Positions 1 to 10,272 of a stretch of 64,000 nt of DNA are shown here, one piece after another; within the stretch, counting starts at the first letter, position 1; the number at the start of each line of letters is the position of its first letter. Position numbers and translations under genes: made by a program. Under the pieces are notes generated by a model. That model saw only the letters and a list, made by a program, of their open reading frames with translations. It did no database searches and was not told where the DNA came from. This stretch comes from Arachis hypogaea (Eukaryota > Streptophyta > Magnoliopsida > Fabales > Fabaceae). Location: NCBI RefSeq assembly GCF_003086295.3, contig NC_092054.1, positions 55,525,046-55,589,045 on the forward strand. The letters run 5' to 3'.

Positions 1-1128
1 TCCAGCGCCAGAAACACGTTACAAGTTGGAGTTCAACGTCAGAAACAGGTTACAGCCTGGCGTTGAACGCCCAGAACAGCCCAGGCACGTGAGAAGCTTT
101 AGTCTCAGCCCCAGCACACACCAAGTGGGCCCCAGAAGTGGATTTCTGCACTATCTATCATAGTTTACTCATTTTCTGTAAACCTAGGTTACTAGTTTAG
201 TATTTAAACATCTTTTAGAGACTTATTTTGTATCTCATGACATTTTTAGATCTGAATTTTGTACTCTTTGACGGCATGAGTCTCTAAACCCCATTGTTGG
301 GGGTGAGGAGCTCTGCTGTGTCCTGATGAATTAATGCAAGTATTTCTGTTTTCTACTCAACACATGCGTGTTCCTATCTAAGATATCCATTCGCACTTCA
401 ACATGAATGTGATGAACGTGACAATCATCATCATTCCCCCACGAACACGTGCCTGACAACCACTTCCGTTCACCGTAGAATGAATGAATATCTCTTGGAT
501 CTCTTAATCAGAATCTTCGTGGTATAAGATAGATTGATGGCAGCATTCAAGAGAATCCGGAAGGTCTAAACCTTGTCTGTGGTATTCCGAGTAGGATTCA
601 AGGATTGAATGACTGTGACGAGCTTCAAACTCGCGAGTGCTGGGCGTAGTGACAGACGCAAAAGGATAGTAAATCCTATTCCGGTACGATCGAGAACCTG
701 CAGATGATTAGCCATGCGGTGACAGCGCGCCTGGACCCTTTTCACTGGAAGGATGGATCGTAGCCATTGACAACGGTGATCCACCAACACACAGCCTGTC
801 ATAGGAGGACCTGCGTGCGTGAATCAGAAACAAAGGAAAGCAGAATTTCAGAAGACAAAGCATCTCCAAAACTCCAACATATTCTCCATCATTGCATACA
901 AGTATAATTTGTGTTCTGCCCTTTTATTCCTTGCAATCAAATTTGATAAGTGAATTATTTTATTGTTTTCCTGACTAAGAGTTACAAGATAACCATAAAT
1001 TGCTTCAAGCCAACAATCTCCGTGGGATCGACCCTTACTCACGTAAGGTATTACTTGGACGACCCAGTGCACTTGCTGGTTAGTTGTGCGAATTTGTGAA
1101 GAATTGTGATTTCCAATTTCGTGCACCA
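1..1128 (+). repeat. 5' LTR of element A (3' part only)
   Basis: It matches the 3' LTR from about 10683 to 11809 almost base for base and ends GTGCACCA just before the primer site. Two 31-bp-spaced dyads are visible (GGAGTT at 28, GGCGTT at 59), continuing an array cut by the window edge. Short ORFs here (566-802, 848-1129) recur in the other LTR copies and are not genes. Confidence 0.93.
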
Positions 1129-1134
1129 AGTTTT

Positions 1135-1152
1135 TGGCGCCGTTGCCGGGGA
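1135..1152 (+). promoter_or_regulatory. Primer binding site, tRNA-Asp
   Basis: TGGCGCCGTTGCCGGGGA is complementary to the 3' end of plant tRNA-Asp, the usual primer of Athila/Tat elements. It lies 6 bases after the LTR end. Element B has the same 18 bases at 28518. Confidence 0.93.
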
Positions 1153-1966
1153 TTGTTTGAGTTTGAACAACTGACGGTGAATCCTGTTGCTTAGATTAGG
1201 AAAATTTTGTCTTTTGGGTCAGAGTCTTTTATATTCTTTTCAAAAAAAATAATAAAATAAAATAAAAATAAAAATAATATTTTTTCTTAGTTATTAAAAA
1301 TATTTTTCAAAACAAGTGTTATATTTACTGCCCATTTGGCTAGAGCGTTGGTCTATGTTCTTGGTAATTGGGTACCTTCTTTTTAAAATTCTTTTTCAAA
1401 AATAATTTTTACATTAAATCTTGTGCCAAACTTTAAGTTTGGTGTTTTCTTGTTGATTTTTCTCTGGTTTTCGAAAAATCTTATTTTGGTTTTCTAAAAA
1501 TTTTAAGTTTGGTGTTCTTTCTTCATGTTCTTGTGTTCTTGTGAATTTTCAAAGTGTTCCTGAGTCATTCTTGTGTCTTGATCTTAAAATTTTTAAGTTT
1601 GGTGTTCCTTGGTGTTTTCCCTCCAAAATTTTTGAAAACAAAGAGCATTAGATCTAAAAATTTTAAATCTTGTGCTATCTTATTGTTTTTCTCTCTCCTT
1701 TTTAAATTCAAAAATATCTTTTCTCTCTATTTTAAAGTAAATTTTCGAAATTTACCTTTAAAATTCAGATTTTTTATTTCAAAATTTAAAACCTTTTTCA
1801 AAAATCATCATATCCTTTTCAAAACTTCCTAACCACTTTCTCTCTCCTCATTTTTTTCGAAAATCTTCACCCATTTTTATTTATTTTATTTTAATTTATT
1901 TTATTTTCGAAATAAATAAATAAATAAAAATAATTTTTTTTATTACATCATCTCCCTTTCTCCATC
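1153..1966 (+). other. Untranslated leader of element A with three PPT-like repeats
   Basis: AT-rich, pyrimidine-rich leader with no credible ORF. AAGTTTGGTGTT occurs three times (1435-1446, 1505-1516, 1595-1606), the same string that precedes the 3' LTR at 10260. The gag start codon follows at 1967. Confidence 0.75.
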
Positions 1967-3328
1967 ATGGATCTAAGTGGAAATGAACAGTCCAGAAGGA
2001 CTCTGGGGTCATATGCTAACCCCTCTACTGCTTCATATGGGAGTAGTATCTGCATACCCTCCATTGGAGTCAGTAGCTTTAAGTTGAATCCTCAGCTCAT
2101 TATCATGGTGCAGCAAAGCTACCAGTATTCCGGTCTTCCACAGGAAGAACCTACAGAGTTTTTGGCACAGTTTTTACAAATTACTGACACAGTACATGAT
2201 AAGGAAGTAGATCAGGATGTCTACAGATTATTACTGTTTCCATTTGCTGTAAAAGACCAAGCCAAGAGGTGGTTAAATAACCAACCTAAGGCTAGCATAA
2301 GGACATAGAAACAGCTGACAGAAAAATTCCTGAATCAATACTTTCCTCCAAAACGGATGACACAGCTAAGGCTGGACATCCAAGGCTTTAAACAAGGAGA
2401 TAATGAATCTCTTTATGATGCCTGGGAGAGATATAGAGAGATGCTACGAAAATGCCCCTCTGAAATGTTTTCAGAGTGGGTTCAGTTAGACATCTTCTAT
2501 TATGGGCTTACAGAAAGAGCTCAGATCTCTCTAGATTACTCAGCTAGTGGATCTATCCACATGAGAAAGACAATTGAAGAAGCTCAAGAGCTCATTGATA
2601 CAGTTGCCAGAAATCAGCATATGTACCTAAGCAGTGACCCTTCCATGAAAGAAGAGGTTAAAACAGTAACTGCTGAACTCAGTCCTGTAGAACAAGCTGC
2701 TGAATTCAATCAGCAATTGGACTTTCTAACACAACAGTTAGCCGAATTTAAAGATAGACTACAAGAGACAAGGATGGCTAATATAAATATGGAAGAACAA
2801 TTGAAGCAAATAAAACAGCAGCTGTCAAAACAAATAACAGAAGAATGCCAAGCAGTTCAATTAAGAAGTGGGAAAACATTAAATACCCCACTTCAAGGCA
2901 GCAGGAAGCCAAGGAATGAGCAAACCACCCAAAATCCATCTGAGGACAGTAAGAGCCCAGAAAAAAATAAGTCTGGCATTAAAACGCCAGAACTTGGGTG
3001 GAAAGCTGGCGCTGAACGCCTAGACCATGCTCAGAACTGGCGTTCAACGCCAGAAACAAGCAAGGAACTAGCGTTGAACGCCCAAAGGAAGCACAGTTCT
3101 GGCATTCAGACGCCAGGAACAGATGAGGAATTGGCGTCTAACGTCACTCCAGCTTCTAACTCTGGCACTCAAATGCCAGAGAGGGATCAGACACACACAA
3201 GTGCTGATGACAACCCCTCTAAAAAGGCTTCTTCAACTATTTCTGTAGGAAATAAACCTACAGCAACCAAGGTTGAGGAATATAAAGCCAAGATACCTTA
3301 TCCTCAAAAAATCCGCCAAGAGGAGTAG
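1967..3328 (+). pseudogene. gag: gag of element A, interrupted by two TAG codons
   Basis: Gag would form the capsid of the cytoplasmic particle. The ATG at 1967 follows the leader. The N-terminal part holds a capsid-type region (residues about 60-230: FLAQFLQI, FPFAVKDQAKRWL, ESLYDAWERY), then a helical Gln-rich stretch and a charged linker. No CCHC zinc knuckle is visible, which is not unusual for this lineage. TAG at 2306-2308 replaces a Trp that element C keeps (NSWDKL), and TAG at 3326-3328 replaces a Gln kept in D. The first TAG is present at the same codon in D. The linker at 2975-3178 is a DNA dyad array with a 31-bp period, so its peptide changes frame at each repeat. The protease continues in the same frame downstream. 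Confidence 0.85.
2975..3178 (+). repeat. 31-bp-phased dyad array inside the gag linker of A
   Basis: Dyads of the GGCGTTNAACGCC type start at 2975, 3008, 3039, 3070, 3101, 3133 and 3164 (steps 33, 31, 31, 31, 32, 31). The step is not a multiple of three, so successive copies encode different peptides (GAER, WRSTP, LALNA). The DNA motif is the constant part. Confidence 0.88.
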
Positions 3329-4215
3329 GATAAGCAATTTGCTCGCTTTGCAGATTATCTCAGGACCCTTGAAATTAAGATTCCGTTTGCAGAAGCACTT
3401 GAGCAAATACCTTCTTATGCCAAGTTCATGAAAGAGATCTTGAGTCATAAGAAGGATTGGAGAGAAACTGAAAGAGTTCTCCTCACTGAAGAATGCAGTG
3501 CAGTCATTCTGAAAAGCTTTCCTGAAAAGCTTAAAGATCCCGGAAGCTTTCTAATACCATGCACATTAGAGGGAAATTGCACCAAGACAGCTTTATGCGA
3601 TCTTGGGGCAAGCATCAACTTAATACCTGCATCCACTATCAGAAAGCTTGGTTTAACTGAAGAGGTTAAACCAACCCGAATATGTCTCCAACTTGCTGAT
3701 GGCTCCATTAAATACCCATCAGGCGTGATTGAGGACATGATTGTCAGGGTTGGGCCATTCGCCTTTCCCACTGACTTCGTAGTGCTGGAGATGGAGGAGC
3801 ACAAAAGTGCTACTCTCATTCTAGGAAGACCTTTCCTAGTAACTGGACGAACTCTCATTGATGTCCAAAAGGGGGAAGTCACCCTGAGAGTCAATGAAGA
3901 TGAGTTTAAGTTGAATGCTGTCAATGCCATGCAGCATCCAGACACACCAAAAGACTGCATGAAAGTTGATCTTATTGACTCTTTGGTAAAAGAGATCAAC
4001 ATGGCTGAGATTCTCGAATCAGAGCTGGAAAACATCTTTAAAGATGCTCCACCTGATCTAGAGGATTCAGAGGAATTGAAAGAGTCTTTGAAATTTCCTC
4101 AGGAAGAGGAAAAACCTCCTAAACCCGAGCTCAAACCATTACCACCATCCCTGAAATATGCATTTCTGGGAGAAAGTGATACTTTTCCAGTGATCATAAG
4201 CTCTGCTTTAAATCC
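3329..4215 (+). pseudogene. pro: Aspartic protease region of element A
   Basis: Retropepsin that would cleave Gag-Pol. The active-site motif reads ALCDLGASINLIP (about 3590-3630), with DLG in place of the textbook DTG, as is common in Athila-type elements. The flap/second half follows with VLEMEEHKSATLILGRPFL (about 3781-3840). The frame is open from the TAG at 3326 to about 4213, where A lacks two bases relative to D (AATCCAGG against AATTCACAGG), moving polymerase into another frame. The short tail after that point (to 4282) is out-of-frame translation. No independent start codon is expected, since the protein would come from a Gag-Pol polyprotein. Confidence 0.85.
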
Positions 4216-7013
4216 AGGAAGAGGAAGCACTAATTCAAGTGCTAAGGACACACAAGACAGCTCTTGGGTGGTCCATAAGTGACCTTAAGGGCATAAGCCC
4301 AGCTAGATGCATGCACAAGATCTTATTGGAGGACAATGCTAAGCCAGTGGTTCAACCACAGAGGCGGCTAAATCCAACCATGAAGGAAGTGGTGCAGAAA
4401 GAGGTCACTAAATTACTGGAGGCTAGGATTATTTATCCTATTTCAAATAGCCCCTGGGTGAGTCCTGTTCAAGTTGTCCCTAAAAAGGGAGGCATGACAG
4501 TGGTTCATAATGAAAAAAATGAACTGGTTCCTACAAGAACAGTTACAGGGTGGCGCATGTGTATTGATTACAGAAGGCTCAATACAGCCACCAGAAAGGA
4601 TCATTTTCCTTTACCATTCATAGACCAGATGCTAGAAAGACTAGCAGGTCATAATTATTACTGCTTTTTGGATGGCTATTCAGGCTACAACCAAATTGCA
4701 GTAGATCTCCAGGATCAAGAGAAAACAGTATTCACATGTCCATCTGGAGTATTTGCTTACAGAAGGATGCCTTTTGGGCTGTGTAATGCGCCTGCAACCT
4801 TTCAGAGATGCATGCTCTCTATTTTCTCTGATAGGGTGGAAAATTTTCTGGAAGTCTTCATGGATGACTTCTCAGTATATGGAGACTCATTCAGCTCCTG
4901 TCTTGATCACCTGACATTGGTTTTGAAAAGATGCCAAGAGACCAACCTGGTTTTAAATTGGGAAAAATGTCACTTTATGGTGACTGAAGGGATTATCTTT
5001 GGGCATAAAGTTTCAAACAAGGGAATAGAGGTAGGTCAAGCTAAAATAGAGGTAATTGAAAAATTACCACCACCTGCCAATGTTAAGGCAATCAGAAGCT
5101 TTCTGGGACATGCAGGATTTTATAGGAGGTTTATAAAGGATTTTTCAAAAATTGCAAAACCTCTAAGCAACCTGCTATCTGCTGACACGCCATTTGTGTT
5201 TGACACAGAGTGTCTCCAGGCATTTGAAACTCTGAAAGCTAAGCTGGTCACAGCACCAGTTATCTCTGCACCAGACTGGACATTACCGTTCAAATTAATG
5301 TGTGATGCCAGTGATCACGCCATTGGTGCAGTACTGGGGCAGAGGCATGACAAGCTTCTGCATGTCATTTATTATGCTAGCCGTATTTTGAATGATGCCC
5401 AGAAAAATTACACAACCACAGAAAAAGAATTGCTTGCAGTGGTTTATTCCATTGACAAGTTTAGATCATACTTAGTAGGATCAAAAGTGATTGTGTACAC
5501 AAATCATGCTGATCTTAAATATCTACTCACAAAGCAGGATTCAAAACCCAGACTCATAAGATGGGTGTTGCTTCTGCAAGAGTTTGATATAGAAATAAGA
5601 GACAGAAAAGGGACAGAGAACCAAGTGGCTGACCATCTGTCCCGGATAGAACCAATGGAAGGGGCGTCCTCCCCCTCTATTGAGATCTTTGAAACTTTTC
5701 CGGATGAGCATTTGTTCGCCATTCAGGAATTACCATGGTTTGCAGATATTGCAAACTACAAAGCTGCAAGGTTCATTCCCAAGGAGTACAGCAGGCAACA
5801 AAAGAAAAAATTAATTACTGATGCAAAGTACTACTTGTGGGATGAACCCTATCTCTTTAAGAGATGTGCAGATGGCATAATCCGTAGGTGTGTGCCTAAG
5901 GAAAAAGCACAAAAGATCTTATGGCATTGCCATGGGTCACAATATGGAGGTCATTTCGGAGGTGAGCGAACAGCCACCAAGGTCCTCCAATGTGGTTTCT
6001 ACTGGCCTACACTTTACAGAGATTCCAGAGAGTTTGTACGTAACTGTGACAGTTGCCAGAGAGCTGGTAATTTGCCTCACAGTTACGCCATGCCTCAACA
6101 AGGAATCTTGGAGATTGAGTTGTTTGATGTATGGGGAATTGATTTCATGGGGCCTTTCCCACCATCATACTCAAATACTTATATTCTGGTGGCAGTTGAC
6201 TATGTATCAAAATGGGTAGAGGCCATTGCCACACCCACCAATGACACTAAAACAGTACTAAAGTTCCTCCAGAAACACATATTCAGCAGATTTGGTGTCC
6301 CTAGGGTACTAATCAGTGATGGGGGCACTCACTTCTGCAACAAACAGCTTTACTCTGCCATGGTCCGGTATGGGATTCGCCATAAGGTGGCAACTCCATA
6401 TCATCCACAGATAAATGGGCAAGCTGAAGTCTCTAACAGAGAACTAAAAAGAATCCTAGAACGGACTGTAAGTACCCGTAGAAAGGATTGGGCACGAAGC
6501 TTGGATGATGCTCTGTGGGCTTACAGAACAGCATTCAAGACTCCCATAGGGACCTCTCCTTACCAACTTGTGTTTGGTAAGGCTTGTCACCTGCCCGTGG
6601 AACTGGAACATAAGGCCTACTGGGCAACCAGATTCCTTAACTTTGATGCCAAATTAGCTGGAGAGAAAAGATTGCTCCAGCTGAATGAGCTAGAGGAATT
6701 CAGATTCACTGCTTTCGAAAATGCCAAGCTTTACAAAGAGAAATAAAAAAGGTGGCATGACAGAAAGCTATCATCTAGAATCTTTGAACCAGGACAAAAG
6801 GTTCTGTTGTTTAACTCTAGGCTCAGGCTATTTCCCGGGAAACTGAAGTCCCGGTGGAGAGGACCATATGTGATTACAAGTGTATCACCATATGGTTATG
6901 TGGAGCTTCAAGATATTGATTCTAATAAGAAGTTCATTGTTAATGGACAGAGAATCAAGCACTATCTTGAAGGCAATGTTGAGCAAGAGTGCTCAAGGCT
7001 GAGGCTAGATTAA
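4216..7013 (+). pseudogene. pol: pol of element A: RT, RNase H, integrase
   Basis: The longest ORF of the window (open from 4239 to 6746, 835 codons). Reverse transcriptase: [33 protein letters not shown] and the catalytic FMDDFSVYG (about 4858-4884). RNase [25 protein letters not shown] and VYTNHADL; the last motif is VYTDHA in D, so a catalytic Asp appears changed to Asn in A. Integrase: HHCC zinc finger ([10 protein letters not shown] to CDSCQRAG), then Asp in VWGIDFMGP, Asp in ISDGGTHF, Glu in [16 protein letters not shown] at 6744-6746 cuts off the C-terminal part (GPYVITSVSPYGYVEL), which continues in frame to 7013. The same TAA is present in D. Entry into the frame is spoiled by the 2-base deletion near 4213. 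Likely inactive without help. Confidence 0.92.
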
Positions 7014-7054
7014 AAACTCAGCAAGGTCCAGCTAAAGACAATAAAGAAGCACTT

Positions 7055-7072
7055 GCTGGGAGGCAACCCAGC
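7055..7072 (+). other. Conserved hairpin after pol (GCTGGG-AGGCAA-CCCAGC)
   Basis: A perfect 6-bp stem with loop AGGCAA, about 40 bp after the last pol stop. The same loop with a different but still paired stem occurs in B (30247), C (53249) and D (58813). Function unknown; see findings. Confidence 0.8.
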
Positions 7073-7224
7073 CATGGGGCATCACTTCCTCTAAGCATTT
7101 TACCCTATTCTTGATTTTATTTGTTTATATAAAGTTCATTGATACTAAGGTAAAGAGTCAATTGTATAAGTTTACAGGGTTACAGAAGGATTCTGCACAC
7201 AAAAATAGAGAAAAAGATATCACT

Positions 7225-7524
7225 GGCAAGAAAACGCCAATAAAAGTCTGTTTTGGGCGTTCAACGCCCAAAAGAAGCATCCACTGGGCGTTGAACGCCA
7301 GTAAGGATAGCCATCTGGGCGTTAAACGCCACAAAGAAGCTCCTTCTGGGCGTTTAACGCCAGATTTACAGCGTCCTGGGCGTTCAGAAAAACGCCCAGT
7401 GACAAAGGAGTTCCTGGCGTTCAACGCCAGAAAGAAGCAACAGCTGGGCGTTGAACGCCCAGGAGAAGCAGCAGTTGGGCGTTGAACGCCCAAAACATGC
7501 AGCGTTTGGGCGTTCAAACGCCAG
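7225..7524 (+). repeat. 31-bp-phased dyad array in the 3' spacer of A
   Basis: Ten dyads GGCGTTNAACGCC or close variants start at 7225, 7256, 7287, 7318, 7349, 7379, 7416, 7447, 7478 and 7509. Steps are 31 except one of 30 and one of 37; the 37 comes from a 6-base insert inside one dyad. The copy at 7251-7273 has arms of 11 bp. ORFs across this stretch are by-products of the repeats. C and D have homologous arrays. Confidence 0.93.
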
Positions 7525-7529
7525 GATGG

Positions 7530-8043
7530 TGGGGAGGAGGTAAATTCGTTTTTACTTCAAATTTTTCATTTTAATTTTAATTTTCATGTTTCAATTCATG
7601 ATTTCTTGCATAACATGTTACAAACCCTGATTTCTAAAATCCCTAATTTCTAAAAACCCTTCTTTAAAAATATCAAATGTATCTTAATCCATAAGCACAA
7701 ATCCTTTTTTCAATCCAATTCAACTCTTTTTCAAAATTTTCAAAACAAATCTATCTCTTTTCATTCAAAAATCTTTTTAACTAATCAATATCTTTTTCAA
7801 ATCTCCATATTATCTTCTTCAAAAATCCAAATTTATCTTTTTCAAATATCTTTCATATCTTTTCAATTTTAAATTATATCTTTTCTTATCATACTTATCT
7901 TTTTTTCTAAATCATATCTTCTATCTTATCTTTCTCCCTATTTTCGAAAACCCCCCCTCCCTTTTAAAAAACCCATTCGGCCTCCTTCCTCTCATCCACC
8001 ATTCAACACTAGCTCTCCTTCTATCCCTCTCCTTTCTTTTCTT
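7530..8043 (+). other. Pyrimidine-rich spacer before the second ORF of A
   Basis: No ORF of interest. The stretch is rich in TTTTCAAA and CTTATCTTTT and ends in a long pyrimidine tract (about 7920-8043). Such a tract could serve a 3' splice site for a subgenomic RNA encoding the second ORF, but I see no proof of splicing. Confidence 0.5.
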
Positions 8044-8079
8044 TTGCTTGAGGACAAGCAATCCTCTAAGTTTGGTGTG
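8044..8079 (+). promoter_or_regulatory. Upstream hairpin + polypurine-like module of A
   Basis: TTGCTTG-AGGA-CAAGCAA at 8044-8061 forms a perfect 7-bp stem. TAAGTTTGGTGTG follows after five bases. The arrangement repeats what precedes the 3' LTR at 10235-10272. It lies 37 bp before the start codon of the second ORF. Confidence 0.78.
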
Positions 8080-8115
8080 TTTATCCGTGATCACTAAACC
8101 ATACCCACTAAGATC

Positions 8116-9249
8116 ATGGCTCCTAAAGGAAAACAACCCACTCCAAGAGGCAAGAAAGAGAGTGTTCCAAAACCACTTTGGAATCAAGGGAGGTTCTTAA
8201 CCAAAGAACATTCAGACCATTACTACAAAATAATGGGTCTAACATCTATGATCCCGGAAGTCAAGTTCGATCTGAAAGAAGATGAATATCCGGAGATCCA
8301 AGAGCAGATTCGAAACAGGAACTGGGAAGTCCTAGCTAATCCTGAAACGAAAGTGGGAAGAAATATGGTTCAAGAATTCTACGCTAATCTGTGGCAAACA
8401 GACAGGCAGAGAATATCTGGAGCTGCCCTCTATGACTACAGGACTGTGGTCAGAGGAAAGATTGTTCACATCCACCCTAACAAAATCAGGGAGATCTTTA
8501 AGCTACCTCAGCTGAAAGATGACCCAGACTCCTTCAATAGTAGAATGATGAGAACAAACAAGGGCCTGGATAAGATTCTAGAGGATATATGCATCCCTGG
8601 AGCCAGGTGGACCACCAGCACGAAGGGTGCCCCAAGTCAACTCAAGAGAGAAGATCTCAAACCAGTCGCCAGAGGATGGTTGGACTTCATTGGGCGTTCT
8701 ATATTGCCCACCAGCAACCGTTCTGAAGTCAATATTAGAAGAGCAGTGATGATCCATTGCATTATGTTGGGAAAAGAAGTAGAAGTTCATCAACTGATCC
8801 CATCTGAATTCTACATACTTGCCAATAAGAACTCCAAGGATGCCAGGTTGGCTTATCCAAGCCTAATCTCTATGCTCTGCAAAGATGCTGGAGTAAAGAT
8901 GGGAATAACAGAGTATATCTCAGTGGAGCAACCAATCACTAAAATCACAATGGAAAAACAAAAAATGCAGGATGACCCCATCAAGAGGAGGGCGTAAGAA
9001 TTCCTACCAGAACTCCCTCAATTTGAATACTGGGAGCATCTTGAGGCATCTGTCACTAAGTTGCAAGAAACCATGGACCAATTGAAGGAAGAACAGCAAA
9101 ATCAAAACAGCATGCTTTGCAAACTGCTCAGAGAACAAGAGGTGCAAGGGCGTGAATTAAGAGAACTAAAACGTCAGAAACTATCTCTTGAAGGACCAAG
9201 TACCCCACAGATTAAAAAGGCATCCGCTTCCCAAAGTCAAAGTTGTTGA
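8116..9249 (+). pseudogene. Second ORF of A: plant transposon protein domain with C-terminal coiled coil
   Basis: About 378 codons in one frame from an ATG at 8116, broken only by TAA at 8995-8997. The core resembles the 'putative plant transposon protein' domain (Pfam PF20167, named from memory) of Athila-type third ORFs: VQEFYANLW, VVRGKIVHIHPNKIREIF, LKPVARGWLDFI, ILPTSNRSEVNIRRAVMIHCIMLGKEVEV. After the stop there is a heptad-like Gln/Glu-rich helix (MDQLKEEQQNQNSMLCKLLREQ) and a basic end. No signal peptide or membrane segment is evident, so the label 'env-like' is not supported here. C keeps a homologue with one frameshift; D retains only its C-terminal tail. A role in RNA or DNA binding is possible but unproven. 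Confidence 0.82.
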
Positions 9250-10234
9250 GTTCTGATCTTAACCTTAACCCTGTGATAACTTTCTTTTCTATTATTTGAG
9301 TTTCACCTTAGGAGTCATATAATGGCAATTAGTATTTAATAAAACAAATAGAAGATTTTCTTTAGAACAAGGAGGCAATAATTTTCGAGTTTTTAATAAA
9401 ACAAATTCTAATTATTTACATGTGGTGGCAATGCTTTCTGCCTTCTGAATGAATGCTTGAACAGTGCATATGTCTTTGGAATTTGATGTTCTTGAATGTT
9501 AAATATGTTGGCTCTTGAAAGAATGATAAACATGAGACATGTTATTGGTAATCTGAAAAATCATAAAAATGATTCTTGAAGCAAGAAAAAGCAGTGAATA
9601 CAAAGCTTGCAAAAAAAAAAGAGAAGCAAGCAGAAAAAGCCAATAACCCTTAAAACCAAAAGGCAAGGGTAATAAAAATGATCAAAGGCTTTGAGCATCA
9701 GTGGATAGGAGGGCCTAAGGAAATCAAATCCTGGTCTAAGCGGCTAAACCAAGATGTTCCTAACCATGTGCTTGTGGCGTGAAGGTGTCAAGTGGAAACT
9801 TGAAACTGGGCGGTTAAAGTCAAGGTCCAAAGCAAAGAGAAGAGTGTGCTTAAGAACCCTGGACACCTCTAATTGGGGGCTTTAGCAAAGCTGAGTCACA
9901 ATCTGAAAAGGTTCACCCAATTATGTGTCTGTGGCATTTATGTATCCGGTGGTAATACTGGAAAACAAAGTGCTTAGGGCCACGGCCAAGACTCATAAAA
10001 GTAGCTGTGTTCAAGAATCAACATACTGAACTAGGAGAATCAATAATACTATCTGAATTTTAAGTTCCTATAGATGCCAATCATTCTGAGCTTCAATGGA
10101 TGAAGTGAGATGCCAAAACTGTTTGGAAGCAAAAAGCTACTAGCCCCGCTCATTTAATTAGAATCTGAGCTTCACTCAAAAACTCTGAGATATTATTGTT
10201 TCTTGACTCATTTGTATTCTATTTTATTTATCTA
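9250..10234 (+). other. 3' untranslated region of element A
   Basis: Non-coding DNA shared in reverse orientation by C (50069-51186) and D (56909-57951), for example the ATGAGCGGGA/CTAGTAGCTTTTTGC and GGACACCTCTAATTGGGG stretches. No ORF or structure stands out except two A-rich runs. Confidence 0.7.
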
Positions 10235-10272
10235 GTTGCTTGAGGACAAGCAACAGTTTAAGTTTGGTGTTG
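10235..10272 (+). promoter_or_regulatory. Hairpin + polypurine-like tract at the 3' LTR of A
   Basis: GTTGCTTGAGGACAAGCAAC (10235-10254) has an 8-bp stem and AGGA loop. AGTTTAAGTTTGGTGTTG follows and abuts the LTR start TGATGAGCGG. By position this is the plus-strand primer region, although the tract is a poor polypurine run. Confidence 0.75.

Noticed and set aside
848..1129. ORF conserved in the LTRs of A
   Set aside because: It lies antisense within the LTR and is truncated differently in copies; similarity is due to LTR homology.
3445..4035. 196-codon antisense ORF in the protease of A (also 61849-62439 in D)
   Set aside because: Shadow of the conserved protease frame; its conservation follows from the sense protein.
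7225..7524. CRISPR-like array (regular ~31-bp repeats)
   Set aside because: The repeats are dyads inside a plant retrotransposon, with short variable linkers, and occur again in LTRs and gag. No cas genes; the genome is eukaryotic.
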